A program made the translations under genes and the position numbers. A DNA stretch of 6,230 bases, taken from assembly GCA_011523725.1 (NCBI GenBank), contig WTGD01000253.1, positions 1 through 6,230 of the forward strand, given 5' to 3'. The stretch comes from Nitrospinota bacterium. GTDB taxonomy: Bacteria; UBA8248. Shown piece by piece: positions 1 through 5,007 of this stretch. The number at the start of each line of letters is the position of its first letter. The stretch's first letter is position 1. The notes under the pieces were generated by a model, which was given only the letters and a program-made list of their open reading frames with translations, had not been told where the DNA came from and ran no database searches.

Positions 1-123
1 AACCTCCATCCTTTGCGTCCGCTTTTCATGCTCTCCCGAAAACGCCCCCGTCCGCAAGCCCGGCTTCCGGCGAGGACGGCGAGCCTTGCGCGCCATGATA
101 GCGAATCCCGCTCCAGACGCCAT
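1..123 (-). promoter_or_regulatory. Possible promoter and ribosome binding site of a minus-strand gene starting off the left edge
   Basis: Read on the minus strand, TATCAT at 100-95 resembles a -10 box; the -35 position about 17 bases upstream (ATGGCG, 123-118) is poor. At the window edge the minus strand reads AAAGGATGGAGGTT (14-1), which contains GGAGG at the right place for a gene starting just outside. An alternative reading is a minus-strand coding start at ATG 96-94 or at the in-frame ATG 123-121. That frame stays open to base 1 and gives a very basic N-terminus (MARKARRPRRK...) that I do not recognise. The two readings exclude each other, and neither is strong. Confidence 0.25.
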
Positions 124-141
124 CCGCGCAAATGCGGGAAT

Positions 142-486
142 ATGCGCGCACGGGGAGGTTGGCGGCGTCGGCTGGCCGCCTTGTGCTTGGCGGGAGGCGG
201 CGTGGCGGAAGCGTAAGTTCAGAGCCTGAAACCCGTGATGAGGATGGGGACGGGGGGCTTCGTCTTCGAGGACAGGGAGCACAACCCCGAGATGTCTGTC
301 GAGGTCCGGCATCACCGGCCCGGCGGGGTGGATGAAACCGCGCCCGTGGTGTTCTTCATGGACGGAAACGGGCTCGACGGGGTGATTTCAGGCCGTTCGC
401 AATACCGGCATACGGGCTGGCGGAGAGTGAAACGCCGCATTCGAGAGGCTGGATACTCGAGTGCGCACCTGACCTCATTGCGCTGA
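142..486 (+). pseudogene. Decayed secreted alpha/beta hydrolase (N-terminal remnant)
   Basis: ATG at 142 opens a short frame, MRARGGWRRRLAALCLAGG and then GVAEA, with the arginine-rich n-region and hydrophobic core of a signal peptide. It stops at TAA 214-216. The same frame continues past the stop and from about 253 to 378 reads GFVFEDREHNPEMSVEVRHH and then RPGG..APVVFFMDGNGLDG. This resembles the start of PHB-depolymerase-like alpha/beta hydrolases: an FEDREGNP-type strand, a YRP turn, then a hydrophobic strand followed by HG. In this copy the expected HG reads DG. After about 380 the similarity fades, the frame ends at 484-486, and there is no GxSxG nucleophile elbow or later catalytic residue. 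I infer a gene inactivated by a stop and a large C-terminal loss. Family assignment rests on remembered motifs; the remnant could instead be a chance open frame. Confidence 0.45.
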
Positions 487-592
487 ACGGTCAAGGACGA
501 CACTTGCATTTTGGGGTGCGCCCATACACGCTTGAAGGATGTCGGTGTGTAGCCGATTCATTACAGGCGACAATGCGACCGTCCAACATCGC
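487..592. other. Intergenic, no recognisable feature
   Basis: No gene, hairpin or repeat could be supported between the end of the hydrolase remnant and the Shine-Dalgarno of the next gene. A frame starting near 363 stays open to about 677 but has no start codon and no recognisable motif. It is most likely chance. Confidence 0.4.
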
Positions 593-597
593 AGGGA
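593..597 (+). promoter_or_regulatory. Ribosome binding site deciding a GTG start
   Basis: AGGGA lies six bases upstream of GTG 604. No ATG or GTG occurs in frame between the upstream stop (TAG 550-552) and 604, so this site supports GTG as the start. Confidence 0.5.
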
Positions 598-603
598 TCG
601 GAT

Positions 604-1110
604 GTGGCTACGACTTTATCCGAAGAGATTGGCTGCTGGGACGGCAAGTCCACCGCCGCATTGCAGTCGGCATATGAGCGCTATAGCGCCGAAGGGGATT
701 TCGTCGCGACGATCCTGGCGCAAATGACAGACGCCGACTCCCAACGGGCGGCAACCTGGCTGCTGAAAAAACACCTTGAGGAGGGCAATTCTCTGTCCGC
801 CGGCGATTGCCGCGCGATCCTCGGTAGACTTTTCACTCAGGAGCATTGGGAAAGCAAACTTCATATTCTCCAAAGTCTTCCCCATCTCGATATTCTCGAG
901 GAGGACGGCGTCGGTCTTGAGAAGTTTCTGGATGCTTGTGTCAAGAGCGACAACAAATTCGTCAGGGCGTGGGCCTATAACGGATTTCACGAGCTGTCGC
1001 TGCGCTTCCCGCGATACCGTGAAAAGGTGGACGAAATGCTTGCCCGGGCCGGCGAGTCGGAAGCTGCGTCGGTTCGGGCGAGAATTCGCAATATACTGAA
1101 AAGACGCTGA
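604..1110 (+). CDS. Hypothetical all-helical protein, HEAT/ARM-repeat-like
   Basis: This 168-residue soluble protein has no signal peptide or membrane segment. It reads as a series of amphipathic helices separated by short turns: residues about 15-30 (STAALQSAYERYSAEGD), 32-58 (repeat-like ILAQMTDADSQRAATWLLKK), 64-76, 80-95, 104-114 and 118-150. The block KSDNKFVRAWAYNGFHELS (about 113-131) is the kind of helix-turn-helix found in HEAT repeats, where a residue pair near VRAWA packs the core. The C-terminus is basic (ARIRNILKRR). The GTG start is supported by AGGGA at 593. HEAT-like proteins usually act as protein-binding scaffolds; no partner or substrate can be read here. The next gene follows after 109 bases containing hairpins, so cotranscription is uncertain. 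The gene is less GC-rich than leuCD. Coding status is convincing, function unknown. Confidence 0.7.
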   Translation: MATTLSEEIGCWDGKSTAALQSAYERYSAEGDFVATILAQMTDADSQRAATWLLKKHLEEGNSLSAGDCRAILGRLFTQEHWESKLHILQSLPHLDILEEDGVGLEKFLDACVKSDNKFVRAWAYNGFHELSLRFPRYREKVDEMLARAGESEAASVRARIRNILKRR

Positions 1111-1115
1111 AATAT

Positions 1116-1183
1116 CCGCCGGATCGTTTTCCGGCCGCATGGAATCGTTTGGATTTCCGGCGGGCGAAGCGCGGGATACGCGC
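1116..1183 (+). promoter_or_regulatory. Hairpin cluster between the HEAT-like and SnoaL-like genes
   Basis: GCCGGA (1118-1123) pairs with TCCGGC (1130-1135) across a 6-base loop. CCGCCGGA (1116-1123) can alternatively pair with TCCGGCGG (1156-1163), and the two folds exclude each other. A third stem, GCGCG (1169-1173) with CGCGC (1179-1183), lies 36 bases before the next start codon. No U-run follows any of them, so they are not canonical intrinsic terminators. They could be transcript-end stabilisers or leader structures. Confidence 0.35.
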
Positions 1184-1219
1184 TGATATCGACTATCCCA
1201 TTGCCGGGGAGGAAACGAC

Positions 1220-1768
1220 ATGGCCGAAACCGAAGGCGCATCAGACGCCGCATCGCTCGAAGCGCGGCTGCGCGATATCGAGGACAGGCTCGAAATCTAC
1301 AACTTGATAGCCTCGCACCCGCCGAGCGCGGACACCGGCGCCGACGACTACACCCGCGCCGTCTTCACCGAAGACGGGGTCTTCGACCGGGGCGAGAGTC
1401 TCGACTACACGCTCGGAAACGAGGCCATCGCCGCCATCACCCAAAGGCCCGCGCACCAGGAGGCGATCAAAGGCGGCCTCGCCCACTTCGCCGGGCTGCC
1501 GCACATCGAGCTCGAAGGAGATACGGCTTACGTCACCTCCTACCTGCAGCTCATCCACCCGGACGCCGGGGGTGCTGAGCGCGAGCTGCCCAACCACGGC
1601 GTCTCGACCGGCTACCGCATCCACCGCGTCCTCGCCAACCGCTGGGAACTCGCGCGGGCGCCCGGGGGCTGGAAGATCAGGAGCCGCAAGCTGCGCCCGC
1701 TCGACGGCTCACAGCCCGCGCGCGACATCCTCTCCCGCGCCCTGAAGCGGCGCCGCTCCGCCGGTTGA
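1220..1768 (+). CDS. SnoaL-like (NTF2-fold) domain protein
   Basis: This 182-residue cytoplasmic protein belongs to the SnoaL-like/NTF2-like alpha+beta barrel family, which includes small dehydratases, isomerases and dehydrochlorinases. Visible family marks are an N-terminal helix RLRDIEDRLEIYNLIA (16-31), the helix end and first strand YTRAVFTEDGVFD (44-56), a strand pair HIELEGDTAYVTSYLQLIH (95-113), and a terminal strand region NRWELARAPGGWKIRSRKL (140-158) followed by RPLDGS. That last block is very characteristic of family members annotated 'nuclear transport factor 2 family'. The start is well supported by GGAGG at 1208-1212, seven bases from ATG. The substrate cannot be told: these proteins differ mainly in pocket residues. 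It stands alone, and a repeat island follows. The last residues (LKRRRSAG) are basic and probably disordered. Confidence 0.85.
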   Translation: MAETEGASDAASLEARLRDIEDRLEIYNLIASHPPSADTGADDYTRAVFTEDGVFDRGESLDYTLGNEAIAAITQRPAHQEAIKGGLAHFAGLPHIELEGDTAYVTSYLQLIHPDAGGAERELPNHGVSTGYRIHRVLANRWELARAPGGWKIRSRKLRPLDGSQPARDILSRALKRRRSAG

Positions 1769-1800
1769 GGGGTGATTACAACAAATGAGAAGGAGATTTT

Positions 1801-1826
1801 GTAGGGGCGGACCCGTGTGTCCGCCC
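1801..1826 (+). repeat. GTAG-footed palindromic repeat, plus orientation
   Basis: GTAG (1801-1804) is followed by an 8-bp stem, GGGCGGAC (1805-1812) and GTCCGCCC (1819-1826), with loop CCGTGT. The unit recurs at 2205-2230 in the opposite direction with two loop changes. The GTAG foot plus hairpin matches the layout of REP elements. Confidence 0.8.
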
Positions 1827-1834
1827 GATTTTTT

Positions 1835-1863
1835 CGTCATTCCGGCGCATGCCGGAATCCAGG
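1835..1863. repeat. CGTCATTCC-type dispersed repeat with hairpin
   Basis: ATTCCGGC (1839-1846) pairs with GCCGGAAT (1851-1858) around GCAT. The flanks CGTC and CCAGGG are typical of a repeat found dispersed in many bacterial genomes, known from its artefact translations VIPAHAGIQ and WIPACAGMT. Its first 11 bases (CGTCATTCCGG) recur alone at 4803-4813. Confidence 0.75.
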
Positions 1864-1935
1864 GAATTTGCCTTGGTCTTTTCTTTTTTGACAATGTGTC
1901 CGCCTCATCGAAGAAGAGCGAAACGCCGTTAAGCG

Positions 1936-1998
1936 CCCTTCGATACAAACACCCCCTTCTCAGTCGCGTTTGACCTTCGGCGGCTACTCAGGGTGAGG
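1936..1998 (-). repeat. REP-like unit, minus orientation, with internal insertion
   Basis: Read on the minus strand it starts CCTCACCCTGAGTAG (1998-1984), continues CCGCCGAAGG and ends GTATCGAAGGG (1946-1936). It is an inverted, diverged copy of the unit at 2013-2050: CCCTTCGATAC matches CCCTCGATAC, and GGCTACTCAGGGTGAGG matches the complement of 2014-2030 at most positions. The second arm of the expected hairpin is missing, and about 25 unrelated bases (roughly 1947-1972) sit there instead. Confidence 0.6.
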
Positions 1999-2012
1999 AA
2001 AACCAAAAACAC

Positions 2013-2050
2013 CCTCATCCCGAGTAGGCCCGCAAGGGCCGTATCGAGGG
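2013..2050 (+). repeat. REP-like unit with GTAG foot and GCAA tetraloop
   Basis: The flank CCTCATCCCGA is followed by GTAG (2024-2027). A compact stem GGCCC (2027-2031) and GGGCC (2036-2040) is closed by a GCAA (GNRA) loop, and the unit ends GTATCGAGGG. It forms a convergent inverted pair with 1936-1998. Confidence 0.7.
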
Positions 2051-2148
2051 ACGCCGGAGAACAGCTTTCTCATCCCTTCTTGCGGTGAACCCCCACCCTC
2101 CTTTGTCAGGGGCATTTTTCAACAACCCCTCATTTGTCGGGTTTGGCC

Positions 2149-2172
2149 GTAGGGACAGGTCGAGACCTGTCC
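2149..2172 (+). repeat. GTAG-footed palindromic repeat, plus orientation
   Basis: GTAG (2149-2152) is followed by GGACAGGTC (2153-2161) and its complement GACCTGTCC (2164-2172) around GA. The stem sequence is unlike the 1801 unit but the architecture is the same. It is the left half of a composite block ending at 2230. Confidence 0.75.
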
Positions 2173-2204
2173 TTATGGGTTCTTTGACGACAGAAACGAG
2201 ATTC

Positions 2205-2230
2205 GGGCGGACACATGGGTCCGCCCCTAC
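2205..2230 (-). repeat. GTAG-footed palindromic repeat, minus orientation
   Basis: GGGCGGAC (2205-2212) pairs with GTCCGCCC (2219-2226), followed by CTAC (2227-2230), which is GTAG on the minus strand. It is an inverted copy of 1801-1826. The 12-base motif TAYGGGTTCTTT follows this unit (2228-2239) and also follows the 2149 unit (2174-2185), suggesting that flanking bases travel with the repeat. Confidence 0.8.
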
Positions 2231-2283
2231 GGGTTCTTTTTCATCGCTCCTGAATCCACCGCGGGGCGCACCCTCTGTCACAA

Positions 2284-2312
2284 TTCCGAACCCTCGGGTT
2301 TTGGTGTATACA
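2284..2312 (+). promoter_or_regulatory. Weak candidate promoter for the leuCD-like pair
   Basis: TATACA (2307-2312) is a fair -10 box. A 17-base spacer puts TTCCGA (2284-2289) at -35, which matches only three of six consensus positions. The predicted start near 2320 would leave a short leader of about 30 bases. No operator or attenuator-like leucine-rich leader peptide is visible. Confidence 0.3.
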
Positions 2313-2350
2313 GAAGCTGCCGGACATCTTGATTCACCAGGGAGAACACG

Positions 2351-3607
2351 ATGGGCCAGACGATGGCGGAGAAAATCCTCTCCGCGCATTCAGACAGCGA
2401 GGCCAGGGCGGGCGACCTGGTGATCGCCGAGCTCGACTACGTCATGGCGGGCGACGCCAAGGGACCGAAGGCGGTCGACATCTTCCGCGAGGCGGGCTTC
2501 GCGTTCCGGATGGACCCTGAGAAGACCGATTTCATCATCGACCATTTCGTGCCCGCCCAGGACGTTCTGTGGGCGAACCACCACAAGAAGCTCAGAATCT
2601 TCGGCGAGGAGCACGGCGTCGAGGTCTTTGAACCGGGCGCGGGCGTGTGCCACACCGTGGTGACGGAGGAGGGCCGCGTGGGGCCTGGCGCGCTCGCCGT
2701 GGGGGGCGACAGCCACGTGTGCACCTACGGGGCGCTGGGCGCGATGGGCGTGGCGGTCGAAAGCGTGGAAATCGCCTCCGCCTACGCCACCGGCAAGCTC
2801 TGGTTCAAGACGCCCGAGAGCATTCGCGTGGAGTTCACCGGCGCGCTCGCGCACGGGGTGTTCTCCAAAGATATGGAACTCGTCCTCGCGCGCGAGATGG
2901 GCGAGAACGGCGCGAACTACATGGCGGTGGAATACGGCGGAGATGCGCTGGCGGACCTCTCGATGGACGCGCGCTTCACGGTCGCGAACATGTCGGTCGA
3001 CATGGGGGCGAAGACGGGCATCATGGAGGTGGACGAGGTGGCGCTCGCCTGGGCGCGGGCGCACGGGGCGCGGTTCATCACGCCCGTGGCGCCTGACCCG
3101 GACGCCGTCTACGCCAGGAGAATCCACCTCGACGTAGCGGAACTCACGCCCGTCGTGGCCGCGCCGCCCGCCACGGGGAACGCGCACCCGGTCGAGGAAT
3201 ACGCAGGGCTGCCCGTCCAGCAGGCGTTCGTGGGCACGTGCACGAACGGGCGGCTTGAGGACATCGAGATCGCGGCAAGTGTCGTGCGGGGTCGTAAGAT
3301 TGCGCCCGGCGTTCGCTTCTACGTCGCGCCCACGAGCAAGCGGATCTACGAAGCCGCCGCCGCGAGCGGGGCCATCGGGGCCCTGGCCGAAGCGGGGGCC
3401 GCCGTGCTCACCGCCGCGTGCGGGCCGTGCGCCTCGATGACCGGCAACGGCTGCCTCGCCGACGGGGAGCGCGCCATATCCTCCGCCAACCGCAATTTCC
3501 CCGGCAGGCTGGGGAGCAAGGAGGCGGAGATCTATCTGGGCTCGCCGGCCACGGTGGCGGCGAGCGCGGTGACGGGCCGCATCACCGACCCGAGAGAGTT
3601 TCTCTAG
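2351..3607 (+). CDS. 3-isopropylmalate dehydratase / homoaconitase-type large subunit, divergent
   Basis: Catalytic 4Fe-4S subunit, 418 residues, the usual length of the two-subunit (archaeal/bacterial type II) LeuC/HacA group. These enzymes move a hydroxyl by dehydration and rehydration of a (homo)isocitrate- or isopropylmalate-like acid. The N-terminus MAEKIL (5-10) and PDHF-like IIDHFVP (62-68) fit. So do GVCHTVVTEEG (98-108), GGDSHVCTYGALGAMG (118-133), RFTVANM (208-214) and GTCTNGRLEDIEIAA (295-309). Cluster cysteines are C297, C357 and C360 (CGPC). SANRNFPGRLG (378-388) carries the substrate-binding arginine region. Unusual: after CGPC, family members normally read LGGHMG, here ASMTGNGC with one extra residue. 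The usual GVGSTD after the SHTCTYGALG block is VAVESVE. AGGGAG at 2339-2344 supports ATG 2351. The small subunit follows after 21 bases. With no leuA or leuB nearby, the substrate is unassigned; I avoid calling it leuC. Confidence 0.9.
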   Translation: MGQTMAEKILSAHSDSEARAGDLVIAELDYVMAGDAKGPKAVDIFREAGFAFRMDPEKTDFIIDHFVPAQDVLWANHHKKLRIFGEEHGVEVFEPGAGVCHTVVTEEGRVGPGALAVGGDSHVCTYGALGAMGVAVESVEIASAYATGKLWFKTPESIRVEFTGALAHGVFSKDMELVLAREMGENGANYMAVEYGGDALADLSMDARFTVANMSVDMGAKTGIMEVDEVALAWARAHGARFITPVAPDPDAVYARRIHLDVAELTPVVAAPPATGNAHPVEEYAGLPVQQAFVGTCTNGRLEDIEIAASVVRGRKIAPGVRFYVAPTSKRIYEAAAASGAIGALAEAGAAVLTAACGPCASMTGNGCLADGERAISSANRNFPGRLGSKEAEIYLGSPATVAASAVTGRITDPREFL

Positions 3608-3613
3608 GCGCAT

Positions 3614-3619
3614 GAGGAG
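3614..3619 (+). promoter_or_regulatory. Ribosome binding site deciding a GTG start
   Basis: GAGGAG lies nine bases before GTG 3629. The in-frame ATG at 3635 would have a 15-base spacing, so GTG is the better start. The site falls in the 21-base gap between the two subunit genes, consistent with translation from one mRNA. Confidence 0.65.
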
Positions 3620-3628
3620 ATTGGAATC

Positions 3629-4114
3629 GTGGCGATGAGGGGCAAAGTCCGCCGCTTCGGCGACGACATCAGCACCGACGTGCATCTGTCGGTCAAATAC
3701 CGCCCGCCGGGCACGACGCTGGAAGAACTCAAGCGCGACGCCTTCCGGGAACTCGACCCCGGTTTCTCCGCGAACGTGCGGCCCGGCGACGTGGTGGTGG
3801 CCGGGGAGAACTTCGGCCTCGTCAGCAGCCGCCAGGACGCCGCCGTGGTGCTCCGGGAGCTCGGCGTGAGCTGCGTGCTCGCCAGGAGTTTCGGGCACAT
3901 GTTCTACCGGAACGCCATCAACTCGGGCCTCCCCGTCATCGCCTGCGACACCGGCGCGATAAGAGCGGGCGATGAGATAGAGGTCGACCCGGTGAAAGGC
4001 GAGGCCCGCGCCGGTGATGAAACGATCACCTTCGCGCCGTTCCCCGACGGCCTTTGGGCGATGATCGAGGCGGGCGGCCTCATTCCGTATCTGCAGGAGA
4101 AGGGCGACTTCTAG
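3629..4114 (+). CDS. 3-isopropylmalate dehydratase / homoaconitase-type small subunit, divergent
   Basis: Swivelling-domain partner of the upstream large subunit, 161 residues, normal for type II LeuD/HacB. Family marks are GKVRRFGDDISTDVHLSVKY (5-24), DPGFSANVRPGDVVVAGENF (43-62), SCVLARSFGHMFYRNAINSG (81-100), LPVI and the C-terminal GGLIPYLQEKG. The catalytic serine loop normally reads NFGCGSSREHAP; here it is NFGLVSSRQDAA (61-72). The SSR core is kept, but the CG before it and the EHAP after it are lost. The specificity loop after DTDVIIPARY, usually YL-x-x (for example YLRT in homoaconitase, YLVM in isopropylmalate isomerase), reads YRPP. Both changes lie where substrates are recognised. 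I infer a hydro-lyase with a non-leucine substrate, for example a methylated malate. That is speculation; loss of activity is also possible. Confidence 0.88.
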   Translation: MAMRGKVRRFGDDISTDVHLSVKYRPPGTTLEELKRDAFRELDPGFSANVRPGDVVVAGENFGLVSSRQDAAVVLRELGVSCVLARSFGHMFYRNAINSGLPVIACDTGAIRAGDEIEVDPVKGEARAGDETITFAPFPDGLWAMIEAGGLIPYLQEKGDF

Positions 4115-4134
4115 GGCGCGCTGATTTCTTTCGC

Positions 4135-4175
4135 CGCAAACCGGAAAATTTTTTGCGATTTGTTTTTGTATTTTA
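4135..4175 (+). terminator. Weak candidate terminator after the leuCD-like pair
   Basis: CGCAAA (4135-4140) can pair with TTTGCG (4152-4157) over an 11-base loop, followed by a T-rich run (TTTGTTTTTGTATTTTATT). The stem is short and contains A-T pairs, so efficiency is doubtful. The segment is strikingly AT-rich against its surroundings and marks the end of the operon. Confidence 0.3.
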
Positions 4176-4193
4176 TTCGTTTCATGTTATGCT
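4166..4193 (+). promoter_or_regulatory. Candidate extended -10 promoter for the coiled-coil gene
   Basis: TGTTATGCT (4185-4193) has the TGn extension before a -10-like TATGCT. TTGTAT (4166-4171) stands 16 bases upstream as a partial -35. Transcription would start near 4200, giving a leader of about 87 bases before ATG 4287. That leader contains a direct repeat, GACCCACC[T/C]G at 4201-4210 and 4221-4230, and a hairpin. Confidence 0.4.
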
Positions 4194-4233
4194 TCTTGTC
4201 GACCCACCTGAAAAAATGAGGACCCACCCGAGG

Positions 4234-4256
4234 CGAGACGCGTTGATGGCGTCTTG
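4234..4256 (+). promoter_or_regulatory. Leader hairpin upstream of the coiled-coil gene
   Basis: CGAGACGC (4234-4241) pairs with GCGTCTTG (4249-4256), one wobble included, around GTTGATG. It ends 30 bases before ATG 4287 and covers the only upstream alternative TTG start (4254). No U-run follows, so it is not a terminator. A role in mRNA stability or translation is possible. Confidence 0.4.
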
Positions 4257-4286
4257 CGTATTGATTCATTGCTTGGCGTGGGAGAA

Positions 4287-4700
4287 ATGGAATTGACGGA
4301 ATGCCAGCAGGCGACCTTGCTCGTGGGTTGGGTTCAGGCCGGCGTGGCCCTGTTCGTGGGCATGGTGAAATCCTCCCTGATTATCTACGGCATCAAGCGG
4401 ATGAGCGACGTCTCGGAGAGGTGTGCCCTCCAGACGGACAGGCAGATAGACGCCATGATGCGGCAGATCGACCTCATGGCCGACGCCTTCGCCAGGCAGC
4501 ATGAAGAATCCATGCAGCGAACCGACGCGCTGACAAGGCTGCAGGAAGAATCCATGAAGCAAACGGACGCGCTGATAAAGTTGCAGGAAGATACCTCGAA
4601 GCGGACGGATGCGCTGCTCAAGCAGAGCGAACTGACCATGAAGCAGAGCGAGACGGCGATGCTCGCCTTGCGCCGCCTGCTCGAGAGAACCCCCGACTGA
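4287..4700 (+). CDS. Membrane-anchored coiled-coil protein with 14-residue repeats
   Basis: This 137-residue protein belongs to no family I recognise. One hydrophobic segment (about residues 10-36, TLLVGWVQAGVALFVGMVKS and then SLIIYGI) should span the inner membrane. It is followed by a long, charged, glutamine-rich helix to the C-terminus, expected to form a coiled coil. Residues 73-114 are three tandem 14-residue units, each two heptads: EESMQRTDALTRLQ, EESMKQTDALIKLQ, EDTSKRTDALLKQS. A degenerate fourth is ELTMKQSETAMLAL. I chose ATG 4287 because GGGAG precedes it closely, although the spacing (two bases) is short. TTG 4254 and GTG 4278 are in-frame alternatives. Neighbours give no functional clue: its own promoter and flanking repeats suggest a single-gene unit. 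Confidence 0.7.
   Translation: MELTECQQATLLVGWVQAGVALFVGMVKSSLIIYGIKRMSDVSERCALQTDRQIDAMMRQIDLMADAFARQHEESMQRTDALTRLQEESMKQTDALIKLQEDTSKRTDALLKQSELTMKQSETAMLALRRLLERTPD
4503..4670 (+). repeat. Tandem 42-bp coding repeat
   Basis: Four in-frame units at 4503-4544, 4545-4586, 4587-4628 and 4629-4670 encode the heptad-pair repeats of the coiled-coil protein. Units 1 and 2 share 36 of 42 bases, units 3 and 4 are progressively more diverged. Such an array expands or contracts without breaking the reading frame. Confidence 0.8.
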
Positions 4701-4802
4701 CGCCGGGCCTACAGGCGGCATTTCAAGAAGCTGTTGAATGAGTCCCGAATTCGTTATTCGGTGTATGGGCCAAAGAGGTGAGGGAAAGATTCTCTCCTTG
4801 CT

Positions 4803-4813
4803 CGTCATTCCGG
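4803..4813 (+). repeat. Truncated CGTCATTCC-type repeat
   Basis: The 11 bases CGTCATTCCGG are identical to the start of the unit at 1835-1863, but the second arm of the hairpin is absent. It may be a decayed copy or, given its short length, a coincidence. Confidence 0.35.
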
Positions 4814-4832
4814 TGTTATTGCCGCTCCTGTT

Positions 4833-4856
4833 GTAGGTCGGACATATATGTCCGAC
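4833..4856 (+). repeat. GTAG-footed palindromic repeat, plus orientation
   Basis: GTAG (4833-4836) precedes a 20-base perfect palindrome (4837-4856), GTCGGACATA followed by its complement with no loop. It is the left half of a composite block with 4894-4918. Confidence 0.75.
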
Positions 4857-4893
4857 ATATCATGCGACCCTGCCTTTCGCCCATGCCGGCTAC

Positions 4894-4918
4894 GGGCCGC
4901 ATGATATGCGGCCCCTAC
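4894..4918 (-). repeat. GTAG-footed palindromic repeat, minus orientation
   Basis: GGGCCGCAT (4894-4902) pairs with ATGCGGCCC (4906-4914) around GAT, followed by CTAC ending at 4918. ATATCATGCG (4857-4866) is also the exact complement of CGCATGATAT (4898-4907), so a longer-range fold competes with this hairpin. Confidence 0.75.
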
Positions 4919-5007
4919 ACCTCGAATACGGAATGAAGAAACACGGCAATCGCACGGCGCGGTCCCGTGCGTCTATTCCATATGATACGAGCACCTTTGT
5001 AGAGCGA

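Larger units (their letters stand above)
1769..2338. other. Repeat-filled intergenic island
   Basis: About 570 bases with no credible gene. Open frames exist on both strands, but they run through palindromic repeats and give the familiar artefact peptides VIPAHAGIQ, WIPACAGMT, GRTHGSAPTG and GADPCVRPN. The island holds the separate repeat units listed below. Between them are a T-rich stretch (1879-1889), a degenerate pair of hairpins at about 2096-2142 (CCCTCCTTTGTCAGGGG, then CCCCTCATTTGTCGGG), and ordinary sequence up to the leuC-like leader. Confidence 0.75.

Noticed and set aside
616..1221. 201-residue open frame on the minus strand
   Set aside because: It lies opposite the HEAT-like gene. 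It shows no motif and no good ribosome binding site, and it runs across the intergenic hairpins.
1888..1893. TTGACA as a promoter -35 box
   Set aside because: The -10 position 16-18 bases downstream reads AAGAAG-like sequence, with no acceptable hexamer.
1801..2230. CRISPR array
   Set aside because: The repeats are inverted and unequal, with irregular spacing and no uniform spacers.
2286..2304. Intrinsic terminator before the leuC-like gene
   Set aside because: The AACCC/GGGTT stem has a two-base loop and no proper U-run, so it is too weak to support.
1709..2423. Several small proteins in the repeat island (62-124 residues)
   Set aside because: They contain WIPACAGMT, VIPAHAGIQ, GRTHGSAPTG or GADPCVRPN, which are translations of palindromic repeats and not real proteins.
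2390..3898. 502-residue open frame on the minus strand
   Set aside because: It is the antisense of the well-supported leuCD-like genes. Its composition is rich in Arg, His, Ala and Gly, as in GC-rich shadow frames, and it has no family motif.
4266..4808. 180-residue minus-strand frame over the coiled-coil gene
   Set aside because: It is a shadow of the 42-bp coding repeats. The plus-strand frame gives a sensible membrane helix and heptads.
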